From Novispirillum itersonii subsp. itersonii ATCC 12639 (GTDB lineage: Bacteria; Pseudomonadota; Alphaproteobacteria; Rhodospirillales; Rhodospirillaceae), in the NCBI RefSeq assembly GCF_000381985.1, contig NZ_KB907342.1:186001-250000 (forward strand): a DNA stretch of 64,000 bases. The letters run 5' to 3'. This document shows, piece after piece, positions 1 to 10,031 of the stretch. The translations under genes and the position numbers were made by a program. The number at the start of each line of letters is the position of its first letter. Within the stretch, counting starts at the first letter, position 1. Below the pieces are notes generated by a model. That model did not search any database. It saw only the letters and a program-made list of their open reading frames with translations, and had not been told where the DNA came from.

Positions 1-2412
1 TGCCCTTATTCCGATCTCGATCTGCTGTTTCTGCTGCCCTACAAATCCACCCCGTATTCAGAGCAGGTGGTGGAATACATGCTCTATATCCTGTGGGATC
101 TGGGGCTGAAAGTCGGGCATTCCACCCGGTCGATTGACGAATGTGTCCGTCTTGCCAAAACCGACATCACCATCCGCACCGCCCTGCTGGAAGCCCGCTG
201 GCTGTGGGGGGACAAGCCGCTGGCCGAAGAGTTCCGTCAGCGGTACCGCGCTGAGGTCATTGCTGGCAGCGGTGCCGGATTTGTCGAGCAGAAGCTGGCT
301 GAGCGTGATGCCCGCCACAACCGGCTGGGCGATTCCCGCTATGTGCTGGAGCCTAACGTCAAGGAAGACAAGGGCGGCCTGCGTGATCTGCATACCCTGT
401 ACTGGATTGCCAAGTACCTGTATGGCATCACCGATGTGCGGGAACTGGTGGATATCGGGGTGCTGACCACCCCCACCGCCCGGCTGTTCATCAAGGCACA
501 GACCTTCCTGTGGACTGTCCGCTGCCATCTGCATTATCTGACCAACCGGGCCGAAGACCGCCTGACGTTTGACGCCCAGAAGGCGATTGCCGCCCAGCTT
601 GGTTATACCGACCACGCCGGGGCCGCCGGGGTGGAACGCTTTATGAAGCACTACTTCCTGATCCCCAAGGATGTCGGGGATCTCACCCGGGTGTTCTGTG
701 CGGTGCTGGAAGAGCAGAACAAGCGCAAGCCCCGCTTCTCGCTGCGGCGACGCAAAAGCATCGGCAACTTTGTCATCGACAGTGGCCGCATCGGGGTCAA
801 GGACGAAGCGGCGTTTCTGGCAGATCCGATCCAGTTCCTGATGCTGTTCCGGCATGCTCAGACCCAGCAGGTGGATATCCACCCCAACACCCTGCGGCTG
901 GTGACGGAGAACCTGAAGCTGGTCCCGCGTCTGCGGCCCAATCCGGCGGCCAACGCGCTGTTTCTGGAGATGCTGACCGATTCGAATGACCCGGAAGGGA
1001 CCCTGCGCCAGTTGAATGAGGCCGGGGTGTTCGGCCGCTTCATCCCGGAATTCGGGCATGTGGTGGCGCAGATGCAGTATGACATGTATCACGTTTATAC
1101 GACGGACGAGCATACCATCCGTGCCATCGGCATCCTGCGCCGGATTGAGGCCGGAGAACTGAAGGATGATCTGCCGGTCGCTTCGCAGGTGGTGCATACG
1201 GTGCAGTCACGCCGGGCCCTGTATGCGGCGGTGATGATGCACGATATCGCCAAGGGCCGGGGGGGAGATCATTCCGAGCTGGGTGCCGAGATTGCCCGCA
1301 AGCTGGGGCCGCGTCTTGGGCTGACGCCGGAAGAAACCGAGACCGTCTCGTGGCTGGTGCTGCATCATCTGGCGATGACGCGGGTGGCGTTTAAGCGTGA
1401 TATTGATGACCCCCAGACCATTCTGTCCTTCGCACAACTGGTCCAGAGCCCGGAACGCCTGCGCCTGCTGCTGGTCCTGACCTGTGTTGATATCCGCGCC
1501 GTCGGCCCCAAGGTGTGGAACAACTGGAAAGCGACCCTGCTGCGCGAACTGTATTACCGCACCGAAGATGCCCTGTCAGGTGGTCTGTCGGCTGAAGCCC
1601 GTGACATCCGCGTCACCCGTGCCAAAGATGCGGTCCGGGCGGCCCTGACGGACTGGGCGCCGGAGCGGGTCGACTGGTTTCTGGCGCTGGGCTATCCGTC
1701 TTACTGGCTGGCCTATGACACCGTGACGCAGGCCCTGCATGCCCGGATGGTTGACCGGGCGGAGGCCGACAAAGCCCCCCTGACAGTGGACATCCGCCCG
1801 CTGAAATCCAGCGATGTGGTCGATGTCACCATTTATACCAGCGATCACCCGGGGCTGTTTGCCCGGCTGACCGGGGCGATTTCGCTGCTGGGATGTTCGA
1901 TTGTTGATGCCAAGATCGTCACCCTGACCAACGGCATGGCGCTGGACAGCTTCAGCGTGCATGACCCGCAGGGGGAATTGCCGGTCAATACCGATAAACA
2001 GAGCCGGTTGCGCAGATCGATCGAGGATGTTTTGACCGGGCGGACCAATCTGCGGAAGGAACTGGCGGCGAAACCCTCCGGCCTGCCATCCCGGACGCAG
2101 GTGTTCACCGTGCCGCCACGGGTGATCATCGATAATGCCCTGTCGAAAACGCACACCATTCTGGAGGTCAATGGTCGGGACCGGCCCGGTTTCCTGTACT
2201 CCGTGGCGCGGACCATCAGTGATCTTGGGCTGCAGATCGCCTCGGCCCACATTTCGACCTACGGCGAGCGGGTGGTGGACGTGTTTTATGTCAAGGATGT
2301 GTTCGGGATGAAGATCGACCATCCGGCCAAGCTGAAAACCATCCGCTCTACCCTGATGGAAACCCTGCAGGAGCTTGACCGCCCGGCTGCGGCCCGCCGC
2401 AAGGCTGGCTGA
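1..2412 (+). CDS. glnD: Bifunctional uridylyltransferase/uridylyl-removing enzyme GlnD, 5'-truncated by window edge
   Basis: The frame is open from base 1, so the gene starts upstream; 803 residues are visible. GlnD uridylylates PII proteins when nitrogen is short and removes UMP when glutamine is high. The visible part begins inside the nucleotidyltransferase domain with the SDLDLL metal-binding Asp pair at residues 4-9; the GS part of that motif lies outside the window. An HD phosphohydrolase domain follows (MHDIAKG, about residue 413), and two C-terminal ACT glutamine sensors start near residues 605 (HPGLFARLTG) and 719 (RPGFLYSVAR). The domain order is canonical and the C-terminus is intact. 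Identification is secure. Confidence 0.96.
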   Translation, partial: CPYSDLDLLFLLPYKSTPYSEQVVEYMLYILWDLGLKVGHSTRSIDECVRLAKTDITIRTALLEARWLWGDKPLAEEFRQRYRAEVIAGSGAGFVEQKLAERDARHNRLGDSRYVLEPNVKEDKGGLRDLHTLYWIAKYLYGITDVRELVDIGVLTTPTARLFIKAQTFLWTVRCHLHYLTNRAEDRLTFDAQKAIAAQLGYTDHAGAAGVERFMKHYFLIPKDVGDLTRVFCAVLEEQNKRKPRFSLRRRKSIGNFVIDSGRIGVKDEAAFLADPIQFLMLFRHAQTQQVDIHPNTLRLVTENLKLVPRLRPNPAANALFLEMLTDSNDPEGTLRQLNEAGVFGRFIPEFGHVVAQMQYDMYHVYTTDEHTIRAIGILRRIEAGELKDDLPVASQVVHTVQSRRALYAAVMMHDIAKGRGGDHSELGAEIARKLGPRLGLTPEETETVSWLVLHHLAMTRVAFKRDIDDPQTILSFAQLVQSPERLRLLLVLTCVDIRAVGPKVWNNWKATLLRELYYRTEDALSGGLSAEARDIRVTRAKDAVRAALTDWAPERVDWFLALGYPSYWLAYDTVTQALHARMVDRAEADKAPLTVDIRPLKSSDVVDVTIYTSDHPGLFARLTGAISLLGCSIVDAKIVTLTNGMALDSFSVHDPQGELPVNTDKQSRLRRSIEDVLTGRTNLRKELAAKPSGLPSRTQVFTVPPRVIIDNALSKTHTILEVNGRDRPGFLYSVARTISDLGLQIASAHISTYGERVVDVFYVKDVFGMKIDHPAKLKTIRSTLMETLQELDRPAAARRKAG

Positions 2413-2433
2413 CGCTCTTTTTCTGCCCGGATG

Positions 2434-2468
2434 AAAAAAGTGGCCCGGTACGTGTGTCGTACCGGGCC
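2434..2468 (-). terminator. Intrinsic terminator between glnD and the EF-hand gene
   Basis: A perfect 11-bp stem (GGCCCGGTACG and its complement, 2442-2468) with a 5-base loop is followed, on the minus strand, by six U residues (A-run 2434-2439). It therefore ends transcripts from the minus-strand EF-hand gene and may also stop glnD. The purine-rich stretch 2480-2580 between them holds nothing I recognise. Confidence 0.75.
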
Positions 2469-2591
2469 GCCGAGTTTTGGGAGGAAGGGAAACAAAACGA
2501 CAGGGAGACTAAACTGGGAGACTAAACAGGGAGGGGAGAGGGAACTTCAGGAGAGAAGGGAAAAGGGGTAGGGCCTTATTCCCGCCAGGGC

Positions 2592-2954
2592 TTACGGCTC
2601 ATCCCGTTCCGGCAGGGCCTGCGGGGCGGGCTGCGGGGCCGCGCCACGCTTCATGTCGCCATGGCGGTGGTCGCCCTTTTTGCCATGCCGGTCACCGGCG
2701 CAGTCCTTCATTGCCTTGTGGAAGGCCGCCATCTCTTCGCGGGTCAGGGTACCGTCCTTGTTGGTATCCATCTGGTCAAAGCGGCTGGCATGCATATTCA
2801 GGAAGTCCTGCTTGCTGACCGGACCATCCTTCATCGGGCCATGGGCCGGGCGGGCCGGGCAGGCCGGGTCCGCTGCCATCGCGGGCAGGCTGAGGGCGCC
2901 AAAGGTCAGGGCGGAAGCAAGCAGGCCGAGGGCGAGGGTTTTACGGGAGGTCAT
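2592..2954 (-). CDS. Small secreted EF-hand calcium-binding protein
   Basis: This 120-residue protein has a Sec signal peptide (residues 1-28, ending PAMA-A). It carries one clear EF-hand loop at residues 63-74, with D63, N65, D67, T69 and E74 in the calcium-coordinating positions. The C-terminal third is rich in His, Lys and Asp (GKKGDHRHGD) and could bind other metals. ATG at 2954 has a GGAG ten bases upstream. Role unknown; probably a periplasmic calcium-binding protein. It stands alone, divergent from the DUF983 gene. Confidence 0.75.
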   Translation of the reverse strand: MTSRKTLALGLLASALTFGALSLPAMAADPACPARPAHGPMKDGPVSKQDFLNMHASRFDQMDTNKDGTLTREEMAAFHKAMKDCAGDRHGKKGDHRHGDMKRGAAPQPAPQALPERDEP

Positions 2955-3256
2955 GATCGGGGACTCCAGCGGGTCAGAATAACAGTGGAAGCGGTGGTCA
3001 GCTCCGGCGCGACCCGTGGGGAATGACGGAGGGGTCGGAGGTCGCGCCGGGGGTCAGTGCCCCGTTCCAATGCTGCTGTTATAGGCCCCATGGTTTGAAC
3101 CCACTCTGAAACCGGTGTTTATCGGACGTTCAGGTTGCCGCCTGATTTTTGCCGTTTTTGCCACTGGGGATGAAATCTGTCCCGGCGGGCGGGGCGATGG
3201 CGCTATACTGGTGCTTCCCCCGTTCTGCTGCGGCCTGCGCCGCGAAAGGATCCGCC
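2955..3256. other. Intergenic region between divergent EF-hand and DUF983 genes
   Basis: About 300 bases that must contain both promoters. I see no convincing sigma-70 boxes, repeat or conserved hairpin. Possible upstream in-frame extensions of the DUF983 gene here lack a ribosome-binding site. Confidence 0.4.
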
Positions 3257-3760
3257 ATGACGGTTCCGCCAGATCACCCGGATCATCCGGATCAGGCGCA
3301 TTCAGCGGCTGCTCGTACCGCTGCTGCGGGAGAGGCAGAGACTGACTGGCAGCGTCAGTGGGCAGCGCACCGCCGGGATCACCGCCGCCTGCGGGCTGAC
3401 CGGCCACTGATGCTGTCATTGTGGCGGGGGATGCGGCGCCGTTGCCCCCGCTGCGGCCAGCCGGGCCTGATGATCCGCTACCTGCAGCCGACCCCGGCCT
3501 GTGCCGACTGTGGCGAGTCGTTTTCCGGCATCCGGACCGATGACTTTGCCCCGTGGCTGAGCATTCTGGTCATCGGCCATCTGCTGATCCCGGCGGTGAT
3601 CTCGGTGGAACGGCTGTGGGAGCCGCCGCTGTGGCTGCACCTGCTGGTCTTTGGCCTGATCGGGGCAGAAATGGTGCTGTCCGTCCTGCCCCGTGCCAAA
3701 GGGGCGGCGCTGGGGCTGATGTGGGCGCTGGGCCTGCGCGGGGACGAACAGCAGTATTGA
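3257..3760 (+). CDS. DUF983 family membrane protein
   Basis: The 167-residue protein has two CxxC pairs (CPRCG and CADCG) at the start of the conserved core, a zinc-ribbon-like layout, followed by two hydrophobic segments (about residues 100-120 and 125-145). This matches the DUF983 family, often found near cytochrome-oxidase genes in alphaproteobacteria, though none is nearby here. ATG 3257 is chosen because GAAAGGA lies just upstream and the conserved region starts soon after; longer frames upstream look non-coding. Function unknown. Confidence 0.8.
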   Translation: MTVPPDHPDHPDQAHSAAARTAAAGEAETDWQRQWAAHRRDHRRLRADRPLMLSLWRGMRRRCPRCGQPGLMIRYLQPTPACADCGESFSGIRTDDFAPWLSILVIGHLLIPAVISVERLWEPPLWLHLLVFGLIGAEMVLSVLPRAKGAALGLMWALGLRGDEQQY

Positions 3761-3769
3761 CCCGGGGGG

Positions 3770-4666
3770 TTATTCTGCGGCGCGGCTCTGCCCGGCAAGC
3801 TGGGTTTCCAGCCCATGACGATAGGTGGGATGAGTCAGGGTGACTCCCAGCTCCTGCTTGATCCGGGTATTCCGCACCCGGCGGTTATCGGCATAAAAGC
3901 TGGCCGCCATCGGCGACAGGGCCGCCTGTTCGATCGGCAGATCCGGCGGCACCGGCAGCCCCAGCAGGGTGGCTGCATGGGCGATCACATCCTGCGGCGG
4001 GGCCGGTTCGTCATCGCAGACGTTATAGATCCGTCCGGGATTTGGTTGGAGCAGCGAGGCCCGCACCACCGCAGCAATGTCATCGACGTGGATCCGGCAG
4101 AATACCTGCCCCGGCTTGATCACGCGCCGGGCGGTGCCGCTGCGCATGCTGTCCAGGGCGCTGCGGCCCGGCCCGTAGATTCCGGCCAGCCGGAACGCAT
4201 GCACCGGCCCGCCGAGGGCCAGCCACGCCGCTTCCGCCCGCGCCCGCCGGGCCGAGCGGGGCAGATCCGGATCAATCGGTGTGTCTTCATCCACCCAGTT
4301 GCCGCCATGGTCGCCATAGACACCGGTGGTGGACAGATATCCGGCCCACTGCAGGCTGCCGTCGTGCAGCTTCTGCCGCAGCAGGGCAGCATGGTGGCGC
4401 AGCACCGGGTCGCCGCCGTCCTGCTCTGTGTCAGTATCGCCGCCCTCCCGCGCCGGGGGGACTGACGACAGCACATGGGTGACCCCGTCAAACACCGTTT
4501 CCGGCAGAGGTGCCGCCCCGCTGTAGGCATGCAGGGTGATGCCGTCCGCCGGGTTGCGGGCAGGGTCCTGCACGGTGCCACTGACGGTCCAGCCTTCTGC
4601 CAGCAGGCGGCGGGCCAGGACGCGGGCGCTGTAGCCCAGACCGAAGCAGAACAGATGGCGGGACAT
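3770..4666 (-). CDS. NAD(P)-binding SDR/epimerase-like protein (YeeZ-like)
   Basis: The 298-residue protein starts with a Rossmann glycine-rich turn (FGLGYSA, residues 8-14) and has STTGVYGD at about residue 115, the epimerase Ser/Thr-Tyr region. HVDDIA and YNVCDDEP are typical of extended SDR proteins. It resembles the YeeZ group, whose substrate is not known. ATG 4666 is preceded by GGAGG at good spacing, which rules out the upstream in-frame codons. It converges on the DUF983 gene with only nine bases between stops. Confidence 0.8.
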   Translation of the reverse strand: MSRHLFCFGLGYSARVLARRLLAEGWTVSGTVQDPARNPADGITLHAYSGAAPLPETVFDGVTHVLSSVPPAREGGDTDTEQDGGDPVLRHHAALLRQKLHDGSLQWAGYLSTTGVYGDHGGNWVDEDTPIDPDLPRSARRARAEAAWLALGGPVHAFRLAGIYGPGRSALDSMRSGTARRVIKPGQVFCRIHVDDIAAVVRASLLQPNPGRIYNVCDDEPAPPQDVIAHAATLLGLPVPPDLPIEQAALSPMAASFYADNRRVRNTRIKQELGVTLTHPTYRHGLETQLAGQSRAAE

Positions 4667-4821
4667 GGGACCTCCGGGTTTGGGCGGAACAAGGCGGATG
4701 CCTTGATTTGGCCTGAGTTTCAACGTAAGACCGCGACAGGGGAGCGGCAAGGGTCCGCCCCCGAAATGATCCAGAGGGTCTGGCCGTGTCGCCGGACCGG
4801 GGTGTCTTTGAGGAACCCATC

Positions 4822-5652
4822 ATGCGGATATCGCGGAAGATCGCTTTGACCGTGGTCATGCTGGGCAGCATGGCCGTTGCCCCGGCACTGGCCGCGCAGG
4901 ACAAGAAAGCGCCCGCCCATCCGCCTGCCCCGGCGAAGGCCCCGGCTGCCACGGCCCCGCGGTCTGAGTCGGGCTGGAACAGCCCGGACTATGCCGCCTG
5001 CATGAAGACCGCCCGCGAGCGCCCGAAAGCGGGATTCGATCAGGCCGGGGAATGGGCGGCCTTCGGGGGCGGGGTTCCGGCGGAACATTGCCGGGCGACG
5101 GCCCTGCTGGGGCTGAATGAACCCGAGGCTGCCGCCGACCTGATGGAGAATCTGGCCGAGAAAAGCCGTGAGAGTGCCGGTATCAAGGCCGGGTTGCTGC
5201 GGCAGGCTGCGCAGGCCCGCATTCTGGCCGGGCAGACCCCGCGCGCGCTGGCGGTGCTGGATGCTGCGGCTAAGGTTTTGCCCGGTGATCCGGATGTGCT
5301 GGAAGACCGGGCCGTGGTCCGTATTGAGTTCGGTGAGCCGTGGGATGCGGTCGATGACCTGAATGCGGTGCTGGACCGTCAGCCGAACCGCGTTTCCGCC
5401 CTCGCCCTGCGGGCGGCGGCGTATCGCCGTCTGGAGACGCTGGATCTCGCCAAGGCCGATGTTGACCGCGCTCTGGCCCTGGAGCCGACCAATCCCGATG
5501 CCCTGCTGGAAGCGGGGATTCTGGCCCGGGTGACCGGCAATGATGCGGCGGCCCGTACGGCCTGGATGACTGTCCTGCGGACTGCCCCGGAGTCTGCGGC
5601 AGCGGAGACGGCCCGCGCCAATCTGGCGCGGATGGATGTGAAAGTGAAATAG
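4822..5652 (+). CDS. Exported tetratricopeptide-repeat protein
   Basis: The 276-residue protein has a signal peptide (1-25, ALA-A), then an Ala/Pro/Lys linker, then several TPR helices (ALAVLDAAAKVLPGDPDVLEDRA, DLAKADVDRALALEPTNPDALLEAG spread over residues 120-265). TPR proteins act as protein-protein scaffolds, here in the periplasm. The start is fixed by AGGAA six bases upstream. The following lipoprotein gene starts 82 bases downstream on the same strand, so they may be co-transcribed. Confidence 0.72.
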   Translation: MRISRKIALTVVMLGSMAVAPALAAQDKKAPAHPPAPAKAPAATAPRSESGWNSPDYAACMKTARERPKAGFDQAGEWAAFGGGVPAEHCRATALLGLNEPEAAADLMENLAEKSRESAGIKAGLLRQAAQARILAGQTPRALAVLDAAAKVLPGDPDVLEDRAVVRIEFGEPWDAVDDLNAVLDRQPNRVSALALRAAAYRRLETLDLAKADVDRALALEPTNPDALLEAGILARVTGNDAAARTAWMTVLRTAPESAAAETARANLARMDVKVK

Positions 5653-5734
5653 GACAGTCCATTCCGGTTGTATTTCCGTGTGTGATTCGGGACAGTCTGT
5701 CCGGTGTCATAGATTGGGATGGAAACCGGAAACG

Positions 5735-6412
5735 ATGAGAGTGTGCGGGATTACCCGGCTGTTGGGTGTGGTGCTGCCGTTGGTGCTGGCCGGGTGTATC
5801 ACCACGCCGCAGTATAATACCCCGGTACAGGTGCAGCAGGTGACCGCACCCCCGCCGGGGCAGACCGTGACGGTCACCGTGGGCGAAGACATGCTGCGGG
5901 ATGGAACGGTGGCAAACCGCCCGGCCATTCGTCTGCATGCTCCGCTGACCATCGGGGGGCTGTTAAGCTACACCGTATCGGCGGGCATCTATACGCAGGT
6001 CGGGGCGGCGGACGGCGCGGTTTTTTACCGGCCAGAGGACACCCCGGAAGGCGGGCGGGTGCAGGCCGGGGCGCTGACCGATCCGTTTGAGGCCCTGATG
6101 CTGCGGTCTGACGGGGCGGAGCTGTGCGGCGTCTCCACGCTGGGCGGTAAGCTCTGTACGGCAGCCCCGCCTTATGACCGGCTGACCCGCCCGGATCCGC
6201 AGGCCGGGGGACGGTTGCAGACCCTGACTTACGGGGGTCGTATCGGGCCGGTGATCCGGGTCAGCTACCGGGATGGTATCCTTCCGCCCGTCGAGGCCCA
6301 GTATGATCTGACCGAAAGCCCGGAGATCACCTATCGCGGGGCGCGGATCCGGGTGACGGAGGCCACCGGACAGCAGATCACCTATCAGGTGATCCAGCCG
6401 TTCGGGCGCTGA
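5735..6412 (+). CDS. Putative lipoprotein of unknown function
   Basis: The protein has 225 residues with a lipoprotein signal whose lipobox LAGC places the lipidated cysteine at residue 21. The mature part is rich in beta-prone sequence and has no motif I recognise. GGAAA precedes ATG 5735. It follows the TPR gene and ends just before a strong terminator, consistent with a two-gene unit acting in the envelope. Confidence 0.6.
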   Translation: MRVCGITRLLGVVLPLVLAGCITTPQYNTPVQVQQVTAPPPGQTVTVTVGEDMLRDGTVANRPAIRLHAPLTIGGLLSYTVSAGIYTQVGAADGAVFYRPEDTPEGGRVQAGALTDPFEALMLRSDGAELCGVSTLGGKLCTAAPPYDRLTRPDPQAGGRLQTLTYGGRIGPVIRVSYRDGILPPVEAQYDLTESPEITYRGARIRVTEATGQQITYQVIQPFGR

Positions 6413-6440
6413 GGGTGGGCGCTGATGGCAGGCAGCAAAA

Positions 6441-6467
6441 AGGCCCGGTGATCTGCCGGGCCCTTTT
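6441..6467. terminator. Bidirectional terminator between convergent genes
   Basis: Stem GGCCCGG/CCGGGCC (6442-6462) is flanked by an A-run (6437-6441) and a T-run (6464-6467), so it can end both the plus-strand lipoprotein transcript and the minus-strand dap operon. Confidence 0.75.
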
Positions 6468-6485
6468 CTGTCATCACAGCGCGGC

Positions 6486-7043
6486 TCAGATCAGGCTGGG
6501 CAGCACCCCGTTGATGAACACCGACAGCAGCAGGTCCAGCACCACGCAGCCGGTGGCGGTCAGGCCGGGGACCTTCAGGGTGTGGCGGGCGATGAACCAG
6601 CTATAGACCATAATGGCGGTGGCCGTGATCATCATCAGGAACTGTGCGGCCTCCAGCGGGATGATCTGCAGGCCGTTCAGGACGATGAAGGGCAGCAGCG
6701 CCAGCGCCACGGCCACCTGAAACCAGTTATAGACGGTGATGTAGCGCAAAACCCGCCGCCCCCAGCCCAGATGGGGGGCCAGTTGCAGCAGCACGACCGG
6801 AAACAGGACCCAGCCGATAACGTAGGTCAGCACCTCGGTGGCGGCGAAGGTCACGAAATCCTGATCTCCGCCCGGCTGCAGCAGATGAAACAGGCTTTGC
6901 AGAAGATAGACCGGGGCCACATAGACCCCGACCCGGAAGGAGGCCAGCGTCACAGCCGGGGATGCCGGAAAGGCATCAATCACTTTGGTGTTGAAGCGCA
7001 GGATCTGGAACAGGATCTGCCGCAGGGCGTGCAAGGAGTGCAT
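6486..7043 (-). CDS. Conserved integral membrane protein, family not recognised
   Basis: The 185-residue protein has about five hydrophobic segments (near residues 28-50, 68-90, 105-128, 133-152 and 160-182) and no signal peptide. The layout is loosely like Yip1-type proteins but I cannot assign it. ATG 7043 lies five bases after the dapE stop, with GGCAGGA inside the end of dapE as ribosome-binding site, so it is the last gene of the dapD-dapE operon. Confidence 0.6.
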   Translation of the reverse strand: MHSLHALRQILFQILRFNTKVIDAFPASPAVTLASFRVGVYVAPVYLLQSLFHLLQPGGDQDFVTFAATEVLTYVIGWVLFPVVLLQLAPHLGWGRRVLRYITVYNWFQVAVALALLPFIVLNGLQIIPLEAAQFLMMITATAIMVYSWFIARHTLKVPGLTATGCVVLDLLLSVFINGVLPSLI

Positions 7044-7048
7044 CCGCG

Positions 7049-8263
7049 TCAGATCCTGCCACCGATTGCGAAGTAGCCGGTCAGCACCTGCTGATAGATC
7101 TGGGTCAATTTCTCCAGATCTTCGACGGCGATGTGCTCATTGACTTTGTGCATGGTCTGGCCGACCAGCCCGAACTCCGCCACCGGGCAGACATTCTTGA
7201 TGAAGCGGGCGTCAGAGGTGCCGCCGCTGGTGGACAGCTCCGGCGTCATGCCGGTTACGGCCTGCACCGCATCCGAGATCAGGCGCGAGAACGGCCCCGG
7301 CTGGGTCAGGAAGGCTTCGCCCGATTCCGTCATTTTCAGGGTATAAAACGCGGCGGGATCAGCATCGGCCCCGTCGCGGGCCGGATCCAGCACGGTGGCA
7401 TCCAGTTTGGCGCGGATCCACGCCTCAAGGCTGGTGGCGGTATGCTGGGTGTTAAAGCGGATGTTGAACAGGGCCCGGGCCTCGCCGGGGATGATGTTGG
7501 TCGTCGGGTTGCCGACATCAATCGAGACCACTTCCAGATTCGACGGCTGGAAGAAGTCATTGCCGTGGTCGAGCGGCTCTGCCAGCAGGGCGGAGACCAT
7601 CCGCACCAGACGCGGCACCGGATTGTTGGCCAGATGCGGATAGGCGACATGGCCCTGCGTGCCGTGGACGGTAATCCAGCCGCTGATGCTGCCCCGGCGG
7701 CCGATCTTGATCATATCCCCGAGCACGCGCGGATTGGTCGGTTCGCCGACCAGACAGACATCAATGTTTTCACCGCGTTCAGCCATCCAGTCCAGCACCT
7801 TGCGGGTACCGTTGATGGACGGGCCTTCTTCGTCACCGGTGATCAGCAGGCTGATGGAGCCATCGGGGGCCCCCTGTTCGGCCATCAGGCGGGAGACGGC
7901 GGCGACAAAGGCGGCGATGGCCCCTTTCATGTCGGCGGTGCCACGGCCGTACAGTTTGCCGTCGCGGATTTCTGCGGCGAAGGGATCGACAGTCCATCCC
8001 CCGGCATTGCCGACCGGCACCACATCGGTGTGCCCGGCGAAGCAGAAATTCGGGCCCTGTGTGCCAAGGCGGGCATACAGGTTGTCAATGTCCGGCGTCC
8101 CTTCTTCCGAGAAGGTCATGCGCTGGCAGACAAAGCCAAGGGCGGTCAGCGCCTGCGCCAGAACATCCAGCGCCCCGGCATCGGCGGGGGTCACCGACGG
8201 GCAGCGGATCAGCGACTGGGTCAGCGCAACCGGATCAAACACGGGGACAGTGGAGGTGGACAC
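7049..8263 (-). CDS. dapE: Succinyl-diaminopimelate desuccinylase DapE
   Basis: DapE hydrolyses N-succinyl-LL-diaminopimelate to LL-DAP for lysine and peptidoglycan. The 404 residues include the M20 metallopeptidase metal ligands: H78 in FAGHTD, D111 in [10 protein letters not shown]145/E146 in TGDEEG (catalytic Glu plus ligand), a Glu in VGEPT and the C-terminal His in KVNEHI. Length is slightly above the usual 375-380 because of a short N-terminal extension. The start shown is GTG 8263; no start here has a good Shine-Dalgarno, so GTG 8242 is possible. It lies 97 bases after dapD. Confidence 0.95.
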   Translation of the reverse strand: MSTSTVPVFDPVALTQSLIRCPSVTPADAGALDVLAQALTALGFVCQRMTFSEEGTPDIDNLYARLGTQGPNFCFAGHTDVVPVGNAGGWTVDPFAAEIRDGKLYGRGTADMKGAIAAFVAAVSRLMAEQGAPDGSISLLITGDEEGPSINGTRKVLDWMAERGENIDVCLVGEPTNPRVLGDMIKIGRRGSISGWITVHGTQGHVAYPHLANNPVPRLVRMVSALLAEPLDHGNDFFQPSNLEVVSIDVGNPTTNIIPGEARALFNIRFNTQHTATSLEAWIRAKLDATVLDPARDGADADPAAFYTLKMTESGEAFLTQPGPFSRLISDAVQAVTGMTPELSTSGGTSDARFIKNVCPVAEFGLVGQTMHKVNEHIAVEDLEKLTQIYQQVLTGYFAIGGRI

Positions 8264-8360
8264 GGCTGGGGAATCCGTTTTCTGCAGAATCAGGGAGAGG
8301 GGCGCTCACAAAACAGAACCGGGGGCAGGCAGGCCCACCCCCGGCAGAACAGACCGGCGA

Positions 8361-9224
8361 TCAGTCGCGCAGCAGTTCGTTGATCGACACCTTGGAGCGG
8401 GTTCTTTCGTCAACGCGCTTGACGATGACGGCGCAGTACAGGCTCGGCCCCGGGGTGCCGTCGGGCAGCGGCTTGCCCGGCAGGCTGCCCGGCACCACCA
8501 CGGAATAGGCCGGGACGCGGCCCATGAACACTTCGCCGGTGGCACGGTCGATGACCTTGGTGGAAGCCCCGATGAACACCCCCATTGACAGCACGGCGCC
8601 GGTTTCGACGACCACGCCCTCGGCCACTTCGGCACGGGCCCCGATGAAGCAGTTGTCTTCGATGATCACCGGGCCGGCCTGCAGCGGCTCCAGCACGCCA
8701 CCGATCCCGGCGCCGCCGGAAATGTGGACGTTCTTGCCGATCTGGGCGCAGGAGCCGACGGTGGCCCAGGTGTCAACCATGGTGCCGGAATCAACGTAGG
8801 CACCGACGTTGACGAAGCTGGGCATCAGCACCACACCCGGGGCGATATAGGCCGACTTGCGGACCACGCAGTTGGGAACGGCGCGGAACCCGGCGGCGGT
8901 GAACTCGGCATCGGACCAGCCATCAAATTTCGACGGCACCTTGTCCCACCAGCTTGACCCGCCGGGGCCGCCGGAAATCGGGGCCATGGCATTCAGGCGG
9001 AAGGACAGCAGCACGGCTTTCTTCAGCCACTGATTGACCACCCACGCCCCGTCTTTTTTCTCCGCCACCCGCAGAGTCCCGGAATCAAGGGCGGCCAGCG
9101 CTTCGGCAACAGCGTCGCGGGCCTCGCCGGTGGTGGCGGGAGAGATCTGGTCGCGGGCTTCCCACGCGGCTTCAACAGCAGCCTGAAGCGCGGTCACGGA
9201 CGGGAAGGAGGAGGTGACGGACAT
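8361..9224 (-). CDS. dapD: 2,3,4,5-tetrahydropyridine-2,6-dicarboxylate N-succinyltransferase DapD
   Basis: DapD succinylates tetrahydrodipicolinate, the step that commits lysine/DAP synthesis to the succinylase branch; DapE downstream acts two steps later. The 287-residue protein has an alpha-helical N-domain and a left-handed beta-helix of hexapeptide repeats (residues about 120-225, with [18 protein letters not shown]). ATG 9224 gives the canonical N-terminus; a TTG 30 bases upstream is less likely. First gene of the operon with dapE and the membrane protein. Confidence 0.95.
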   Translation of the reverse strand: MSVTSSFPSVTALQAAVEAAWEARDQISPATTGEARDAVAEALAALDSGTLRVAEKKDGAWVVNQWLKKAVLLSFRLNAMAPISGGPGGSSWWDKVPSKFDGWSDAEFTAAGFRAVPNCVVRKSAYIAPGVVLMPSFVNVGAYVDSGTMVDTWATVGSCAQIGKNVHISGGAGIGGVLEPLQAGPVIIEDNCFIGARAEVAEGVVVETGAVLSMGVFIGASTKVIDRATGEVFMGRVPAYSVVVPGSLPGKPLPDGTPGPSLYCAVIVKRVDERTRSKVSINELLRD

Positions 9225-9401
9225 GGGACGGGGAACTCCGGTGTCTGCGGACAAGGGATCCGGGGATAAGTCCGGGCTTGAGACGGCAGCCCTGCCGTCG
9301 CGGCAGGGTGCGGAGGGGAGGATACCCGCTGCTATCGGTCAGTCAACCCGGCGCAGGCGGATCCGCCGGATTTGTTCGGCCCCGGCCCATAATACGGGCC
9401 C

Positions 9402-9446
9402 CATAATAAAGAAAGACACCGCAGGGGGCGACCCTGCGGTGTCTTT
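9402..9446 (-). terminator. Terminator downstream of doxX
   Basis: A perfect 15-bp stem (arms 9412-9426 and 9432-9446, five-base loop) is followed on the minus strand by a T-rich run (CTTTATTATG). It separates the DoxX gene from dapD. Confidence 0.82.
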
Positions 9447-9472
9447 GCGTCTGAAGGGCCTGATGTAAGGGA

Positions 9473-9919
9473 TCAGGCGGCTTCAGACCGGGTGCCGATG
9501 CCGACCATCGCCAGCAGATCAACCGGGACAGCAAAGGCACCCTTGCCCAGCAGGGCCTGCACCAGCAGGCTGATGGTCCAGAAGGCGGGGAATTCCCAGC
9601 CGCCGCCCTGAGCGGAGAACACCCAGCCGTTGCCGGAATGGGCCAGCGCCGCGCCGATCAGGGTCGGCAGCAGCAGCACGGAGGCAAGGCGCACATGCAG
9701 GCCGAGGATCAGGGCCAGACCGCCGGCCACTTCGGCAAACATCACCAGATAGGCGGTAAAGCCGGGCAGGCCGAGGCTTTCAAAGAAGGCAACGGTGCCT
9801 GCCGGAGTAAACACAAAAACCTTCATCAGGCCATGGGAGAGGGTCATCACCCCCAGCGCCAGACGCAGCAGCAGGGCGGCATAGGCGGAGGCGGGGGTTT
9901 CGAAGCTGGTGTCGGACAT
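9473..9919 (-). CDS. DoxX family membrane protein
   Basis: The 148 residues form four transmembrane helices (about 12-32, 50-75, 80-98, 112-135), with the family signature LALGVMTLSHGLMK near the N-terminus. DoxX proteins are small inner-membrane proteins, some linked to quinone or thiol redox reactions; the exact role is not known. It is transcribed alone from the 150-base gap upstream. Confidence 0.85.
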   Translation of the reverse strand: MSDTSFETPASAYAALLLRLALGVMTLSHGLMKVFVFTPAGTVAFFESLGLPGFTAYLVMFAEVAGGLALILGLHVRLASVLLLPTLIGAALAHSGNGWVFSAQGGGWEFPAFWTISLLVQALLGKGAFAVPVDLLAMVGIGTRSEAA

Positions 9920-10031
9920 GATCAGAAATCCTTGGTGTCTGCTGGTGGGTGCCGTTGATCACGGCCCGGTTGATGTGCAGACCCTACCGCGCTGCTGCCC
10001 TGTTCTGAACTTTAGTATGATGAGTAAAACT